A DNA stretch of 64,000 nt from Colius striatus (GCF_028858725.1 NC_084772.1:17585548-17649547); one strand, 5' to 3'; shown: positions 27,772 to 40,879, numbered from the stretch's first letter. Notes: a model not told the origin generated them from the letters alone. Numbers and translations: made by a program.

Positions 27772-28165
27772 ATCTCCCTTATGATGAAAGGCTGAGGGAG
27801 CTGGGGCTCCTCAGCTTGGAGAACAGGAGACTGAGGGGTGATGTCATTGATCTTTACAAATACATAAAGGGTGGGTGTCAGGAGGATGGAGCCAGGCTGT
27901 TCTCAGTGATAAGAAAAGGGGCAACAGGTACAAGCTGAAACATAAGAGGTTCCAAAGAAATATAAAGAAGAATTACTTCAGTGTGAGGGTGACAGAGCAT
28001 TGGAAGGGGCTGCCCACATGGGTTGTAGAGTCTCCTTCTCTGGAGACATTCCATACCCACCTGGATGAGTTCCTGTGTGACCTACTCTAGGTGGTCCTGC
28101 TCTGGCAGGGGGGATTGGACTATATGATCTTTCGAGGTCCCTTCTAGCCCTTGAGATTCTGTGAT
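27772..28165 (+). mobile_element. CR1 LINE, 3' end with end of ORF2
   Basis: This is a sense-strand CR1. It starts near GATGAAAGGCTGAGGGAGCT, passes the GGGGCTCCTCAGCTTGGAGA block, and ends with GATTGGACTATATGATCTTT and a final GATTCTGTGAT. Within it, 27875-28090 encodes the degraded end of the CR1 ORF2 protein, with EHWKGLPTWVVESPSLETF visible. The element is 5'-truncated and carries frame damage upstream of that open segment. Confidence 0.92.
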
Positions 28166-30235
28166 CTGAAAGCTGGTAACACAAAGTACGACAGTAACAA
28201 ACTAGCATTGGTCTGACATAAGGAATTTTAATTATATTTTTTTTTCCATCTTCTGTTTCTCAATGTTTGGGTTGTTGTGAGTTTTTTGTATTCTACCCAA
28301 TGAATTTCATTAGAAATTCTACCCTGAATTTCTCTCTCTAAAGGAATTTGAGGATGATAGCTCCAAAAGGCATCACATTTGTTTCTCACGCAGTGAACAC
28401 GTCTGATGCATTGGAGCAGCAAGAAGAGCCTTAATGCTGTTCCACCATTTCTCATCTAAGTCCATTGCTGAGAAGCATTGGAGAAAGGCAGTGAGATCAA
28501 AGGAATCAGTGCATTTGCCAACCTCTAAAGTGAACGCCATTTATGAGTGATTTAGTATTCGGAGTATACTTGGGAATCTCTTGTCATGTCATCTATCATG
28601 GCCATGTACAAAGAAAGACACATAAACCAGAAAACTAATCCTTTATATCTAGCTTTATCAAGTACAATGTGTCACTGCCGTGGCTCAGCCTAACTTTACA
28701 AAGTACATTCTGAAGACACCACTGTAGGACAACAGCAATACATTTTACCTAGCAAGAGACTTGTTGCCTAAATATTGCATTCCAAAGACTAACCTAGGTG
28801 AGGATAAGGTTGGTTCATCTCTTCAGCATGTACCCACTTTACTTTCCCCCTTGGGTAGTTTGGAAATTTGCAGCCAATGATCTACCTCTTTACAAAAAAA
28901 TAGAAAAAGAGCAATTTCTACTGAAAAGAGAGTTGAGGGTATGTGACAAGGGCCTTTAAGGCCATCAGGTCTGGCATTGCTTTCAAGACCAATTGAAGGT
29001 CAAAGCAGCAGTTACTAACATAGCTGATTAGTCATTTGATTTAGAAGTCCTTCTGAGTTTTAAGTTTTATCTGTTATTGTTCAGTTTTGCTTTAGGCCCC
29101 AACAGTTACTACTCAGTGGCTCCTAGGATGTGTAGTTTCTGTCCTCTGACAAGAAATAGTTTCTTTTCTGAACTTCATATGTTCTCTGTCGCATGTGACG
29201 TTTCCTCCCGTCTGCCTTCACTCTTGAGATACTGAGAGAAAAAAATACTCTTTGATCCAAAAAGAGAAGCTCAATATATATATTACATTTGAAATTAATC
29301 TGCCTTTTTGTAGAAATAAGCTTTCTGTCAAGTGAAAATACTGCTTTTAAGTGTGCCACCTTCCAACACAATTAAAATCAGTAGCATGTTCTCAGCGGTC
29401 TGTTAAAGCCAGCTCACAAACAGAGTTACTTCTATTAATCCTGCAAAAGTAGGGGCAAGATTTGCCCTGTTAGGAATTCTACTATCCAAGAAAGGTGACA
29501 GTTAACAACCACAAGGACTGAGGCATATTTGTGGATCTCTCAAGAGTAGACAGCTGATACACATAATCTTTGGGCTAAGCAGACTACCACTTAGGATGAC
29601 AGAGAAGTTCTGGTTTTATATCCACTAGCATTAGTCTTTTGAGATTGCCAGGAAAAAAAGGGCTGAGCTTGTGATATGGCTAACAGTTCATCTAGATCTG
29701 AAACTCAAGACTCCTAACATATTTCACAGGCATATTTTCCTTTTCTAGTTGGGAGCAGACTACTTTTTTATGAGTCTTCCTCTACGTTTACTGCTTTTTC
29801 AGTCTTTTGATTGATTGCATGAATAGAGTCAGAAAAGAGGCAGGTGCTGAGCATGACTGGCTGCACCAGAAGGAGGGAAGGGCAGTTCTGTCTCTGCTGT
29901 AAGTCACCACCACGTGAAAGCAAAGCAATCACATGAGTTAAGCGGAGCCCATGGCCCCACTTGTTCGTGACCTCAAGAGAAGTACATCCCAGCAGCCAGC
30001 AGCACAGGAACAGGCACTGCTGGCCATGATGAGACAACAGGTGACTCAGAGCAGGATTCAGACAGGCCAGGAAGGGGATGGTACCTGTGGACAGGAAAGG
30101 AGGTGGTTTGGGGCAGAGGGTATGGGCATGAAGAGACTAACATGTTTTTGGCCACTGCTAATAGACACTGTGCACAGCTGTGGCCCTGACCTAGAAGCAA
30201 AGCAGCACCTTTGCCATAGGTATGGCTGGAACATG
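28166..30235. other. Intergenic, no gene recognised
   Basis: AT-rich DNA; the last 300 bases before the next CR1 are GC-richer with open frames on both strands, which do not resemble a known protein. Confidence 0.5.
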
Positions 30236-30513
30236 AAGAAATGGGCTCAAGTTGCACCAAACAAGGTTTAAACCAGACATTAGGAAGAGCTTTTTCACTG
30301 AGAGGTTTATTAAGCATTGGAATGGGCTGCCCAGGGAGGTGGTGCAGTCACCATCCCTGGTGACACATAGATGTCAAGACACATAGATGAGGTGCTGAGG
30401 GACATGGTTTAGTTTAGTGATAAGCCTGGCAGTGTGAGGTTAGTGGTTGGACTTGATGATCTTAAAGGTCTTTTCCAAGCTGCTGCTTGGAATGATTCTG
30501 TGATTCTGTGATT
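30236..30513 (+). mobile_element. CR1 LINE, 3' end
   Basis: Sense-strand CR1 landmarks are present in order: AGACATTAGGAAGAGC, TGGGCTGCCCAGGGAGGTGG, a CACCATCCCTGG segment, GACATGGTTTAG, GGTTGGACTTGATGATCTTA and a tail of two GATTCTGTGAT-like units. Inside it, GACACATAGATG occurs twice at a 16-base interval (30362 and 30378), a small local duplication. The start is approximate. Confidence 0.92.
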
Positions 30514-31281
30514 GAGTTCAAGCATTGTCTCTGCTGCTTTGAGGAACCAAGGAAACTACCCCATGCAGCAAGCCTACTGAGAAAGGCCTTCAAGACACTC
30601 TTGCTCAGATTGCAGCTGATGCTTACCAAACAGCACCAACATTGCTAAGGCCGAAAGAGTGAGCAGGCATGTTAGCCACTTTCTGAATGTCAGCTGTTGG
30701 CAAGTACACACAAGAATCATCAAGTAGCCATCAAACAATCATATCCTTGGCTTACATTGTCCTGTAACAGACTTGTACTGCTAACGTTCTGGAAAAGTTC
30801 AAGAGTCAGACTTCAAAATAGCCTGAAACCTGAACAGAAAGGCGTATGAATGAACACAAAGATGTAGAAAACAGACTCCGACCTCTTCAAAATGACAAAT
30901 GCACAACTGCAGGTGTGTTTTACTAGGTGAAAATCACATTTGAGTAGTAGCTCAGTATCATCTCCTAAGTTCACTTGCTTCCTGCCTTCCTCCTGATGAA
31001 GCCGCCCTGGTATTTGTTCACAACACAGTGAAGAAAGAGCAGACAGCACTGCAGATAGCAGGAGCTCTAGCACAGGATACATTTTGCTACCACCCTTTTT
31101 AATTACTATTTGCAGTTCAAGGCTGCACAGATTACCTCCACCCACACAAGGTAATTTGAACACTTTTATTTCATATAACTATGTACTGACATGATGTTAA
31201 CAGTTGCAATTTCAAGGAGTAAAATCCTTAGAACTGCAGTTATAGATGGAGCAGAAAAATCTCAGATCTTTCTCTCTGGTT

Positions 31282-31740
31282 TCATACAACCACAGAATAG
31301 CTGAGTGTGAAAAGGACCTCTGGAGGTCATCCAGCCCAACCTCTTTCTCAAAGAAGGGCTAATTTCAAAGTTAGAGAAAGCAGTCCAGCGCCTTGCCCAG
31401 CGCCTTGCCCAGTTGAATCTTGAAAATCTCTGAAGATGGAGATTCCACACCCTCTATGGAAACATGTTCCAGCACTTAACTTCTTCCTATTACCTTTTTT
31501 TTTTCCTTTCTGTCCAGTAAAATTTTGTCTTCTTACAACTTATGACCATTGCCCCTCATCCTTTTGCTCTGCATCTCTCAAAGTCTGGCATACCCTCCCT
31601 GTTATCACCTCTTAGGACCACTATTAGATTCATCTTAAGCTTCTCTTCTCTGGACTAAACAAACTTTTGTCCCTCAGCCCCCTCTTCCTCGATGTTCTCA
31701 GTCCCTCAACCATCTTAAAGGCCCAAGTGCTATCACACCC
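31282..31740 (-). mobile_element. CR1 LINE, 3' end with local 12-bp duplication
   Basis: The + strand shows the antisense CR1 tail (CACAGAATAGCTGAG), GGAGGTCATCCAGCCCAACC, the GATTCCACACCCTCTATGG segment, and later ACTAAACAAACTTTTGTCC and CCCTCAACCATCTTAAAGGC. A 12-bp unit, CCAGCGCCTTGC, is repeated in tandem at 31385-31408. No frame is preserved. The left end is well defined, the right end approximate. Confidence 0.85.
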
Positions 31741-34700
31741 ACACCCCTCAGCAGGTAGACACACTGTACCGCTTTGCCCCAAGGAGGTTGAAAGGGTTGA
31801 GAAGAATCCCTACAGGGCACAGTGACATCAGGTGTGAAGTCTCAGTCTCTAAGTTGATTTAAAATTTGCGCTAAGCTCAGTGAGGCCAGGTGCTCACCTA
31901 AGGCACCTGCCCTAACTGCCAGAATAGAAGTAAAATTCAGCTCAAGGGAGTAATGGGGTGGAAAACACATGTCAAAAATTTCTGCACTGGAGAGGAAAAA
32001 ATGAACAAAAACAGTGGTGAGGAATTGGGTAGACATTTTCACTGGGATACTTAGTTGACACATGCTCTGCAACTGCATCATTAAAACTAGAACAGAAAAT
32101 TATATGTTTCATGACCCAGAATTAGAATGAGAATTGACTGGTTTGTGCACAAAAAAAGTGTCACTGAGAGGCCGTCCAAGGTAACAAAAAATCAGTACCA
32201 ATACTCTGCACTATGTCCTGTAAGAAAAACTATTCACATCATATACTTACAAACAATGTTTTGCATGAGCATACAAACAAACAAAACTCATCCCTCCTTT
32301 CCACACAGTAAGTTTAGATAGGCCTCCACAGTTTGGTCCAACAGTTAAACCAGAGTGAACACACAGTAATGGGAGTCAATGAGAATTACAAGTAAACTGA
32401 AGAGAATGCCAAGCTGAAACATAAACACAACTCCTGCTTGCAGTAAACTCTGAACCAGAAGTAACATGTTGCCAAGAGAGCAGATGAAGAAGTAAAATTA
32501 ATGCAGTATTAGAGAATTAAAACAACACAGAGTGAAACAAGGTGGTCAGAGGTGAGCTGGGAGCAAATCCTTTAGTTCCTACCAGTATGTGATTTACCTC
32601 CAGTTAAAGACTCCAGGCCAGAATTTCAGGGAAGGTGAATCGCAATACTAAAGTCATTACATTCACTGAAAGTCCAGCTTTCGGGTTGTGGCTTTTAATA
32701 TGCTCCAACTTGCCTTGTTTCAACCAGACTGTGGAGGAAATTTGGGGTTGAGTGTAAAGACATAGTCCTAATTCTCATGTCTACTCAGGTTTTACATTCC
32801 CTGATTTTTCAAGAATTGCTCTTGATTCACACTAATATCTGAATTAGTCTTTAAAATCAAAACCAGGCTTCTTCGTTTAGTTCTTTTAACTCTCACTGTA
32901 AGTCAGTCCATTTGGGTTTAAGAAAGGCCTATTATGGAGACTGTCAACCAGACCATGCCTACCACAAGTGGGATGGCTGCCATCTCATCTACACTGATAC
33001 ACTGTTAGAGATGCCAAAGTGAATGGTTCATTATTTGTAAATCAGTATTGCAAATGGATTTAAGATGGTTTTAAAGTCACTCTGGTGCAAAAACTAAAAT
33101 AGAGTTAAATTCTTGACAATTCTGAAGTTGAGACTGTTTAATGTCTAACAATAAAAATGAGAGTATAAAAAAGAGAATTATGTCTAAGAACAAGACACCA
33201 CCATTGTGCAAGTTCTTTGTCAAAAACTGCCTAAGTATGCTTTTGAAGTGTACCTTTCCCACAAATAAATGCAATGCAAATACTAGGTCCCATAAGGCCT
33301 AGTTTATAGCCCTTACTCTAAAAAGTAGTGCTCTAGGATTAGCATAGTTAACTATGTACTGTAATGTAGAGCCTGTTGTATATTCATTCAGAGTGGGTAT
33401 AATTCTCTTCTTAGAGAAATTACCAAACCCTGCAACGGCCCTTGTATGTAAATGGAGAGTTCCACTAGCTTGTATTTAGAGACATCTTCAACAACAAATA
33501 ATTAACAAGCATGATGTATTTACATACTTTTAAAATGCAGCCTGTATGATAAGGCACCACATAACATATTATTTCAAAACATAAACCATCCTGGCAATAC
33601 TTTAAAATATAAACTGATTCCTTTAAGATTTAGCTTCCATGCTCAATAAACAAAGCCCCTGTAAGTATGTCTTTTAGAAAGTGTGTCATTTGAAAATCCA
33701 GCTAACTAGGCATGGAAAGAATTTCTGAATGCCCACCAGACAAAATTAACACTGCTTCTCGCTGGACTGCAACAGGCTTTTCCCATTTTGCCAAGATCTA
33801 AAAGCTCTTTGCTTTCAATTTCCAGGCAAAGAGTAGCTAATCCTTTACTAGTTCATAGTAACATTTTGAGCTGTGTTATGATACTCAAATACAATATACC
33901 TGCATTTGCTCGAGTCAGCTCTAAAATGATTTCCCAGCTCCTGAGAGTCTTGTAACTGCAAAAAAAGTCTCCCCTTAAAGAATGGAATCAAAAACAATGC
34001 CACAGATAATTGCTGGACCAAGGGTTTGAGAATCAGGATATGGGTTTCACCTCTCATGAAACTTGCCATGATCCTGAGAATCATCCAGGTGTGATAGGTT
34101 TCAGTTTTCAGGTCATCATGTTCAAGATACTAATACACTTCTTGTAAATACTTTGAAAATGTCATAAAAAATGAACTGATTTAAATTCAGCTTTATGAAA
34201 TCTGAGTTAACTATCCAGATGTCTTCTCTAACCACCACTATTCCGTGCTTCTCTAGTAATTATATCTATTTCTTAAACACTTTGGGTGTATTACGAGGTT
34301 TTTGCTTGTAAGCCCAGAAAAACGGACTTGGAGTCACCTTCTAGCTTCAGACTCTCCATCCTCACAAGTACTGACATTATGTAATCCATTTCCTAGATGT
34401 AACAGGCTCCATATTGTCTCTCATTAGTAAGGAATGATTCTTTTAGTTGTATGAAATGAGTAAAGTTTCAGAGAAAAAATTCCACTAGCTTACTAATGCA
34501 CTGGGATACACTGTGATCACTGAATATTACATTTACTTATTCTGTAAACTGTACTGAATTTGTCAGGTGCCTTTCCTTAAGATCTTTCCTTTATTTCAGT
34601 CAGCTAAATCTAACAGTTTTTTCTATCACTGCTATTTAAGGATTCTTCATAATAATTCTAATGCATCTGGTCCAGATCGTACCAATAAATGTGATCCTGA

Positions 34701-34913
34701 CTTCCTGTAATTGGCACTTCCGAGTTGGCCAGTTTCCAATCTCACGTTGCATTTACCACTTCTTCCATTCTTAGGTGTTTATACATCGCCATTGGCTGCT
34801 TAACAGGAGAAACCACTTGAGTTATCCACTTCACACTTCTATTTCTACCCACATAAAAATAAGGCCATAACCAAAGACTCCTCCCTATGATCGGGATACA
34901 CAGGAATTTATGA

Positions 34914-34931
34914 AAATGACACGTGTCATTT
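34914..34931. promoter_or_regulatory. 18-bp perfect palindrome centred on an E-box
   Basis: AAATGACACGTGTCATTT is its own reverse complement. The core CACGTG is a bHLH E-box; the wider TGACA...TGTCA is like paired half-sites of TALE homeodomain proteins such as MEIS or TGIF. It lies about 6.2 kb upstream of the CDYL2 ATG. Binding is not shown by sequence alone. Confidence 0.4.
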
Positions 34932-35594
34932 GCTCCTACTTGATGTACATCATGATTTCCTAAATCGATTGAAAATTCAACTGCTGAGCCATCAATTTTG
35001 AAAGCTCTGTATACACAAGAGTTCCCACGTGAAATTGACTTCTACATGATCTATGCCTTCCTGTTTGTTTATTTCTTGCCTTAGTCGGAAAGTTTGCAAA
35101 TCTTTCAACAGGAATGTTTTGGCACCTTCCTATTATCTATGACAACATGACAGGTGGAAAATCAGCACTTGAAAACAAGAGGGAAAAGAATATGGAATGA
35201 TGCTATTTTTGGTGTCATTGGGAACTGCTGGTAAAACAATCAATCTGTTCAGACAAAGACAAAGCTATCTGGATTTTCAACACAAGAAAAGACACAACCG
35301 TGATTAGCTTCAATCCTAGTTGCCAGACATGGTTCTAGTTTCATAAAATAAGATGGTGGGTGATACAATTGAATAGCAAGAGAAACCTGAAAAAGGAAAG
35401 ATGATCAGCTGTGGAAGACACTTAAATTCACACAGGTTAAAAGAATACTTCCACTTATTTCCATGCTTCTTGAATGAGGCCCTATGTAATCACTTCTGTT
35501 CCCGAACAAGAATGTGTGCTGGTAAAGCACCTTCTACAGTGGCAGTTATGTGGCTGTGATAATAATCCATGGAAAAAAACATACCTCTGCTGAC

Positions 35595-35933
35595 TCACAG
35601 CAGAAACCAATTCTGAGCCACTTCTATCTGATGCAAAGTCTTACTCACGACCAGGTTTTCTTCGCTGACTGCTGCACGGAACATGGCTCGCACTGTATTA
35701 GGGAAACATTGTTTTGGTGGTGAAGTCTCCTCTAGCAGGCTCATTTCTGTACTCACTTTTTTTCTTGCAATGATGTACACCACCTCTGTTTCCTCCTGTG
35801 ACACAGCATTCTGTGCTTTAACTTTTAAGGCAGTTTTTTCTCCATCTCTTTTTTTCACATGACGCCAGTCTGTTAAGATGACTGCATTGAGCTGATCCTC
35901 ATACTCACATGGAGATCTTTTAAAATCAATAGA
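35595..35933 (-). other. Unidentified protein-like open frame (about 110 codons)
   Basis: On the minus strand an open frame runs from just after a stop near 35933 to a TGA at 35595. Its amino-acid make-up looks more protein-like than other frames here: rich in Glu, Lys, Ala and Val, with segments such as CEYEDQLNAVILTDWRHVKK and QEETEVVYIIARKKV. The frame has no ATG near its 5' end; an internal GTG is the earliest start-like codon. Possible acceptor CTTAACAG lies before the codons TGG CGT, and donor-like GTGAGT occurs twice inside. I recognise no family. It may be an exon or coding fossil of an unannotated gene, or chance; ORFs of this length are expected by chance a few times in a window this size. 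Confidence 0.2.
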
Positions 35934-38900
35934 TCAGATGAATCAGCTCGTGGAATCGTGGCTCACATTATGCTTAATATGAAATATTTCCCACTGAAAG
36001 TAACTGACAAGCAAACATGTGCTGAGCAACGACACTGCTTTATTTTCCAAGTCTAGATGAATAGTGACAAGTTTCTACAACTTCATCATATGGATTCCTA
36101 CATGAAGTGATAATGTATTAATGTCTTCTTCCATGTATCTTCTATGGCATACATTTTTTGAGGTTTCCTTGGTCAAAGCTGCTTTTTTTCCCTTCCCAAA
36201 ATTAGTCGAAACTATATTTGCCACACTTAATAGAATCGAAAAGACTCATAAAGTTGTAAGAAGATGGTTTTCAGTGCAGCTGCCATTAAAATATACTTTC
36301 AACCTGAGAAAAGTTCTGTTTCATGGTATATGCTGTACACCAACAAATAAACATTACATTGTTTTCTATATATTTTTGTTCATTTCATTGTACTGGGGTA
36401 TTTCAGTTACTATTTCCAATGTTTCCTTTTGATGATAACTAATTGCATGTTACATGATCCAAAGAAGGGTTTGGAGGAAGACATTAATTCAGCATCAGAA
36501 ACAAACAGTCCCAACTACTTGTTTGCTTTCAAAGACAGCATAGCACAGGGCAAAGAATACTGGGCTTTTCCCAAGTCTGCTTCTCATCACAAAATAATGT
36601 AAATCAATTATTCAGAAAAAAAAAATGGTGCTTCCTATTTTTCTTTCACATTCATCTGTTCTGATGTTTTAATATTATAGGCATGCTAAGGACATCTTCA
36701 ACTTGCTTTGCAACTCCTATCTGACTTCATATCTTGGATAATTTTTCAGATAAGCTTCCCAGGGTATTTTAGCTCTCCCAGATCTAACAGGTGAGTGCAC
36801 AGCCTTCAGAGTACCAAGCCCTAGGATATCCATTATCCCGCCTACCACTCAGCCAGAACGATGGCGTCATAAGTGACTCTCCTCTTCCTGCTGTAGCTAC
36901 TCACCATTTCCTGTAGACTCTTCCTTTATGAACCCACTAAACCACTTTGTTTCATTTTCACCCTCACTGACTTTTTTCCATGTTCCAGTCTTACTCCCTT
37001 CTTTGGTCAGAGACAGACATCTTGTAACCTTGCACTTCCAGTAGCTGCTGCTAAAATCTTCCCTCTTGCCTCCCATTTTTTCCCACAGACAAAGCTCTGC
37101 ACAGCTTTCTCCTTGCATTCCCCTTTGCTTCCTTATCCTTCTCTCCTTCCTCTCATTCACGTTTTGTTTTCATCTTTCTCTCATTTAATTGTCATATCTT
37201 GGTACAGGAAATCCCTCAATTTCTCCACTTACCAAATTATTCTCACCCATCATTCAGCCGCCAAGAGACAATACAGTCCTTTGCAGCGACTTTTCACAAC
37301 GTTTGCTGCCAAAATGCACTATTTGGCTGAATGTTCCTTGGGGGAACTGCATGATTGACTGTACAGAATCTACATTACTTGCATAGCACTGGACAGACTG
37401 ACTAAACAATCAATAACAAATCAATGGCATAGCTATGACAACAGTATTTTAGCTTTCTGAAATATAGTCATTTCGGTTTTAAGTTTGTTCAGTGTGAGAG
37501 ATAATTCCTGCGATTAAAGGAGTGGAAACCAGAACATCCACCAAACCAAAAGAAGTGTTCAAATGTGACGTATGGCACTTGGAATGCCTCCCTTGCTTGC
37601 ATTACTCTCTTGGGATGGGAAATAGGAGAAGGCAGCAAAACAATAAGAGTAATGAATAATCACATATTTAGCAGCAACATTCAGTTTAGAGTTTGTAATT
37701 TGTACAAAAATCTGGATTTTGCAGCAATTTAATTTCAGAGTAAACATATTTCCATTTAGAGGCAATTAAAATTGGAAAACATCTATCTCCAGAAAACCTG
37801 TTATCAGAAACTTCTTTAAAAAAGAGTAGTAAGTTTAAATATTTCTGTTTTTTTCCAGAAGACTCAGAGGTATCCTGCATGACTTCACCAGTTACAACAG
37901 AGACCTGCTGGGCAAATGAAGGTCTCCTGGTTGTTTTTTTTAAACTTAAAACCTTGTTTTCTGCTAAGTGACAGAGAAATACACTGAAACCACAATCAAC
38001 TTTTCCTGGGTTTGACAATTGCAAAAGTCCTCTTTCTGCTCCCCTCTATTGACTCAAACACCGCTGCATCCCAGGGGACTCTGTACTCTAAAGCGAGGAA
38101 CGAGTAATCAGGAAAAAGATGTTTCCCCTCTTCAAAGTATTCACTAAAGCATTCATCCTTTCAAAACTTCCAGAGTAGTATTTGTTTGGATTGTAAATCT
38201 TACGTCAACAATATTGACAGCATTAATGTGACCTAAACACCGTACAATGTAAACGAAATCTTCTAAGCTGGAGGGCAGGTCACGGAGATTTCTTCCAATA
38301 TGGTGCAGGGTGGGTTGTTCTAATTCATGCTGAGAGCAGAGTAGCAGAGAAGACCAGAAATAACAATCTGATTATTAGACCTGTCTTGAAAGAAAAGATG
38401 TATATTCTCCTACAGCTTGAGAAAGGACATTTTTTAATTCATTCAAGACACCTTTGGAGAGAGTTGATACTATGAAGAAAGCCAAGTTTCAGAGAAGGAA
38501 TATTTCAGAACACAACTGAAAAATGACTCACTGCGTTCGACTGCCATTTTGTTTACTGCTGTGGAAAGCAGAAAAGTAGCAGGTGTAATAAACCAGGCTT
38601 TGAAGAGAAATGTATTAAAATGCCTACTTATCAATGGAATGTTCTGTCCAATGAGCACACCAAAGAGGTGATTCGCTACTCTAAACAATACAAGTCCCTT
38701 TACAATAAAACAAAATAATTGATTTCTCAAGAAGAAACCATGGGGTGTGATTATTAAGTAATGCATTTCTTGGCAATTAAGAAATTTTTGCTGCGCTGAT
38801 TACTAAAACTGCCAAAGGCACAGGTAGTTTACAGTATTTCCCACTCTTTTCAACATTTTGCTCTTCAAATATCAAATACCAACAATCCAAATATCACTGA

Positions 38901-40691
38901 CAATTTGGAAAGTAGAGAATAATCCTGCAGTTACTTCAGTTAAGATAAAAAAAACAGTTACGTTTTCCCTAAGTAGTGGCTTGTCCTTCAGAACTCAACG
39001 TTATCACACCACCCAGGAGACCACACAAGCCATAAACATCTCTGAACTCCAAACTACCATAAGGTGGTTTTTATTGAACTGCATGTCAATACTAAACTGG
39101 TTAGTTGGCAAGCTCATAATCACGAGAGGTAATATTCACAGTTGAGGAGATGGGGTTAATCAAGAACTGGATGAGCATGTGTTATTTTCTACTTTCGTGA
39201 GAAAAGGTGACAACATTCAAAATACTCAATATCAGTATTTCAAATAGGAGTCATCTCAGTTGGAAGAGTATTTGGCTTCACCCCACACGGACCACACTGA
39301 GATACTTGGTCATAAATGAAATTTCAGAAATCATTCAGCACTCAATACCAGCAACAGTCATTAACTCTGCCCAGACTTACTGCATTATACTCAATAACCG
39401 TCTCCAATCTGTCACTCAGATGATAGTCTGGGCAGTGCCATGCGCCCTGCTAACCTGGAACACAGCATTACACAAAGGGCTGAATTCAAAAGACAAGAAA
39501 TGCCAACAAAATGAAGACGAAGGAGAGCTACGACTATGGAAAAGCCAGATCTTGCAACGCTCAGCATCACTCACAGACCCCGGGGCAACAACTGCCACAG
39601 TTCAGCTCTGAGAATGTGGGGTCTAAAAGATGGTAGCAACTACAGTTGGGTGGCCACAAAGCCATGGTGTGAAGTACTGGTCAAAGGAAACCCCAATAGC
39701 ACTCTTTCATCTCAAGAAAGGTAATATCAAGATGATACTCAACATTTTACCTGAAGAAACCATCTCAGTGTGAAGCTGCAGGAACGTGACTTGATGCTCA
39801 AGTAGCCTCTGCAGAAGAACATCTCTTTGCTTCACAGTATCCACAGCGTCACACTAAAGGCCCTTTGCCACACACTGGCTCCTCAAGACTCTATCATGCC
39901 TGGTGGAAAGCGTGGCTTCTACTCATGAAGAGCTAGTTCCTCTTCATTCATGGCCGAGCTGGTGTGAGAAAACCTCCTTAACCTGGCAATACCCAAGCAG
40001 GAGGTGTTGGGCAGCAATGGCGGATAAAAGCAGGCGGGAAGTCAAGATGTTGCCCAGCTTGTTGCCCAGCTCGCTACGCTGAGCCGTGAGGCTGCCAGTG
40101 GCCACGGGCCCACCCTTTTCCTCAGAACAAAGGCCCAGAAGGCCCTAATGTGGCAATGGCTGCCAGCTTTGAGCCACCTCGCGTTCCGCAGCTGGTTCTA
40201 GATGCCATCGGTGGGTGCCTCCACGTGAAGACCAGGTGGTGGGAGGTGTGTGGCTTCCATTTCCTGGAGAGGACTGGCTAATTTGCAAAATGGCTGCATG
40301 GGAGTGGGAGAGGCCTCTCCTTGCTTGGCACAGGGTGGGTGCCTGTGGAGGTGGCCCCAAAACCCATCGCACTGCCCAGGCTGCTCCTCCTCGGGGGCCC
40401 GGCAGAAGGGTTCCCGCCACCTCCATTTCCTCGGCGATGGCCATGGGGAGGGTGGGGCGGCCATGCGGCGCTGAGGGGCGGGAAGGTGGCCGCGGGGCCG
40501 CCCGAGGCCGGCGGCGGGGAGCCGGCCCCGCGCCCGCCTCTCCCCGCGGTGACCTTGGGCGGGCGCCGCGGCCCTCCCCGCCGCGCGGCCGCTCCTTCCC
40601 CCCACCCCCCCTCTTTTTTTAAAATTAAATTATTTATTTATTTATTTTGGCCGTGGAAAGAGTTTGAAGCGCTCCCGGCTCGGAGCGGGGA

Positions 40692-40707
40692 GGGGGGGGG
40701 GGGGGGG
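40692..40707 (+). repeat. Run of 16 G in CDYL2 promoter island
   Basis: Sixteen consecutive G, preceded by another G4 run three bases or fewer upstream and followed by an AAG-rich purine stretch. Such runs form G-quadruplexes easily and are also prone to length variation and sequencing error, so the exact length should not be trusted. Confidence 0.9.
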
Positions 40708-40879
40708 AAGCAGAAGAAGAAGAGGAGGCCGTCCTCCGAGCGGCCCCGGGACTTTCCCTGCCGGAGGGCGCGAGGGGGACCCGTCCCGGTCCCCGTCCTC
40801 CCCCGGGGCGGGGAGGGTGGCGGAGGGCGGGGTGTGCGCCGGGGGGGGCGCCGGCCCCGCCGCCGCGGGGGAGACGCGG

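Larger units (their letters stand above)
31741..40300. other. Upstream region of CDYL2, no named gene
   Basis: Mostly unique AT-rich DNA. It contains the palindromic E-box at 34.9 kb and the protein-like minus-strand frame at 35.6-35.9 kb. From about 39.75 kb GC content rises towards the CpG island. No second divergent first exon could be recognised. Confidence 0.5.

Noticed and set aside
27875..28090. 71-codon + frame as a host gene
   Set aside because: It is CR1 ORF2 C-terminal coding sequence inside the CR1 copy at 27772-28165.
33343..33356. 14-bp palindrome CATAGTTAACTATG
   Set aside because: Palindromes of this length are expected several times by chance in 64 kb, and nothing nearby gives it a role.
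36897..37160. 87-codon minus frame rich in Glu, Lys and Gly
   Set aside because: It is the translation of a purine-rich (pyrimidine-rich on +) low-complexity stretch, without any domain signature.
39207..39611. 134-codon + frame upstream of the CpG island
   Set aside because: No recognisable domain, composition typical of translated non-coding DNA, and no convincing splice signals around it.
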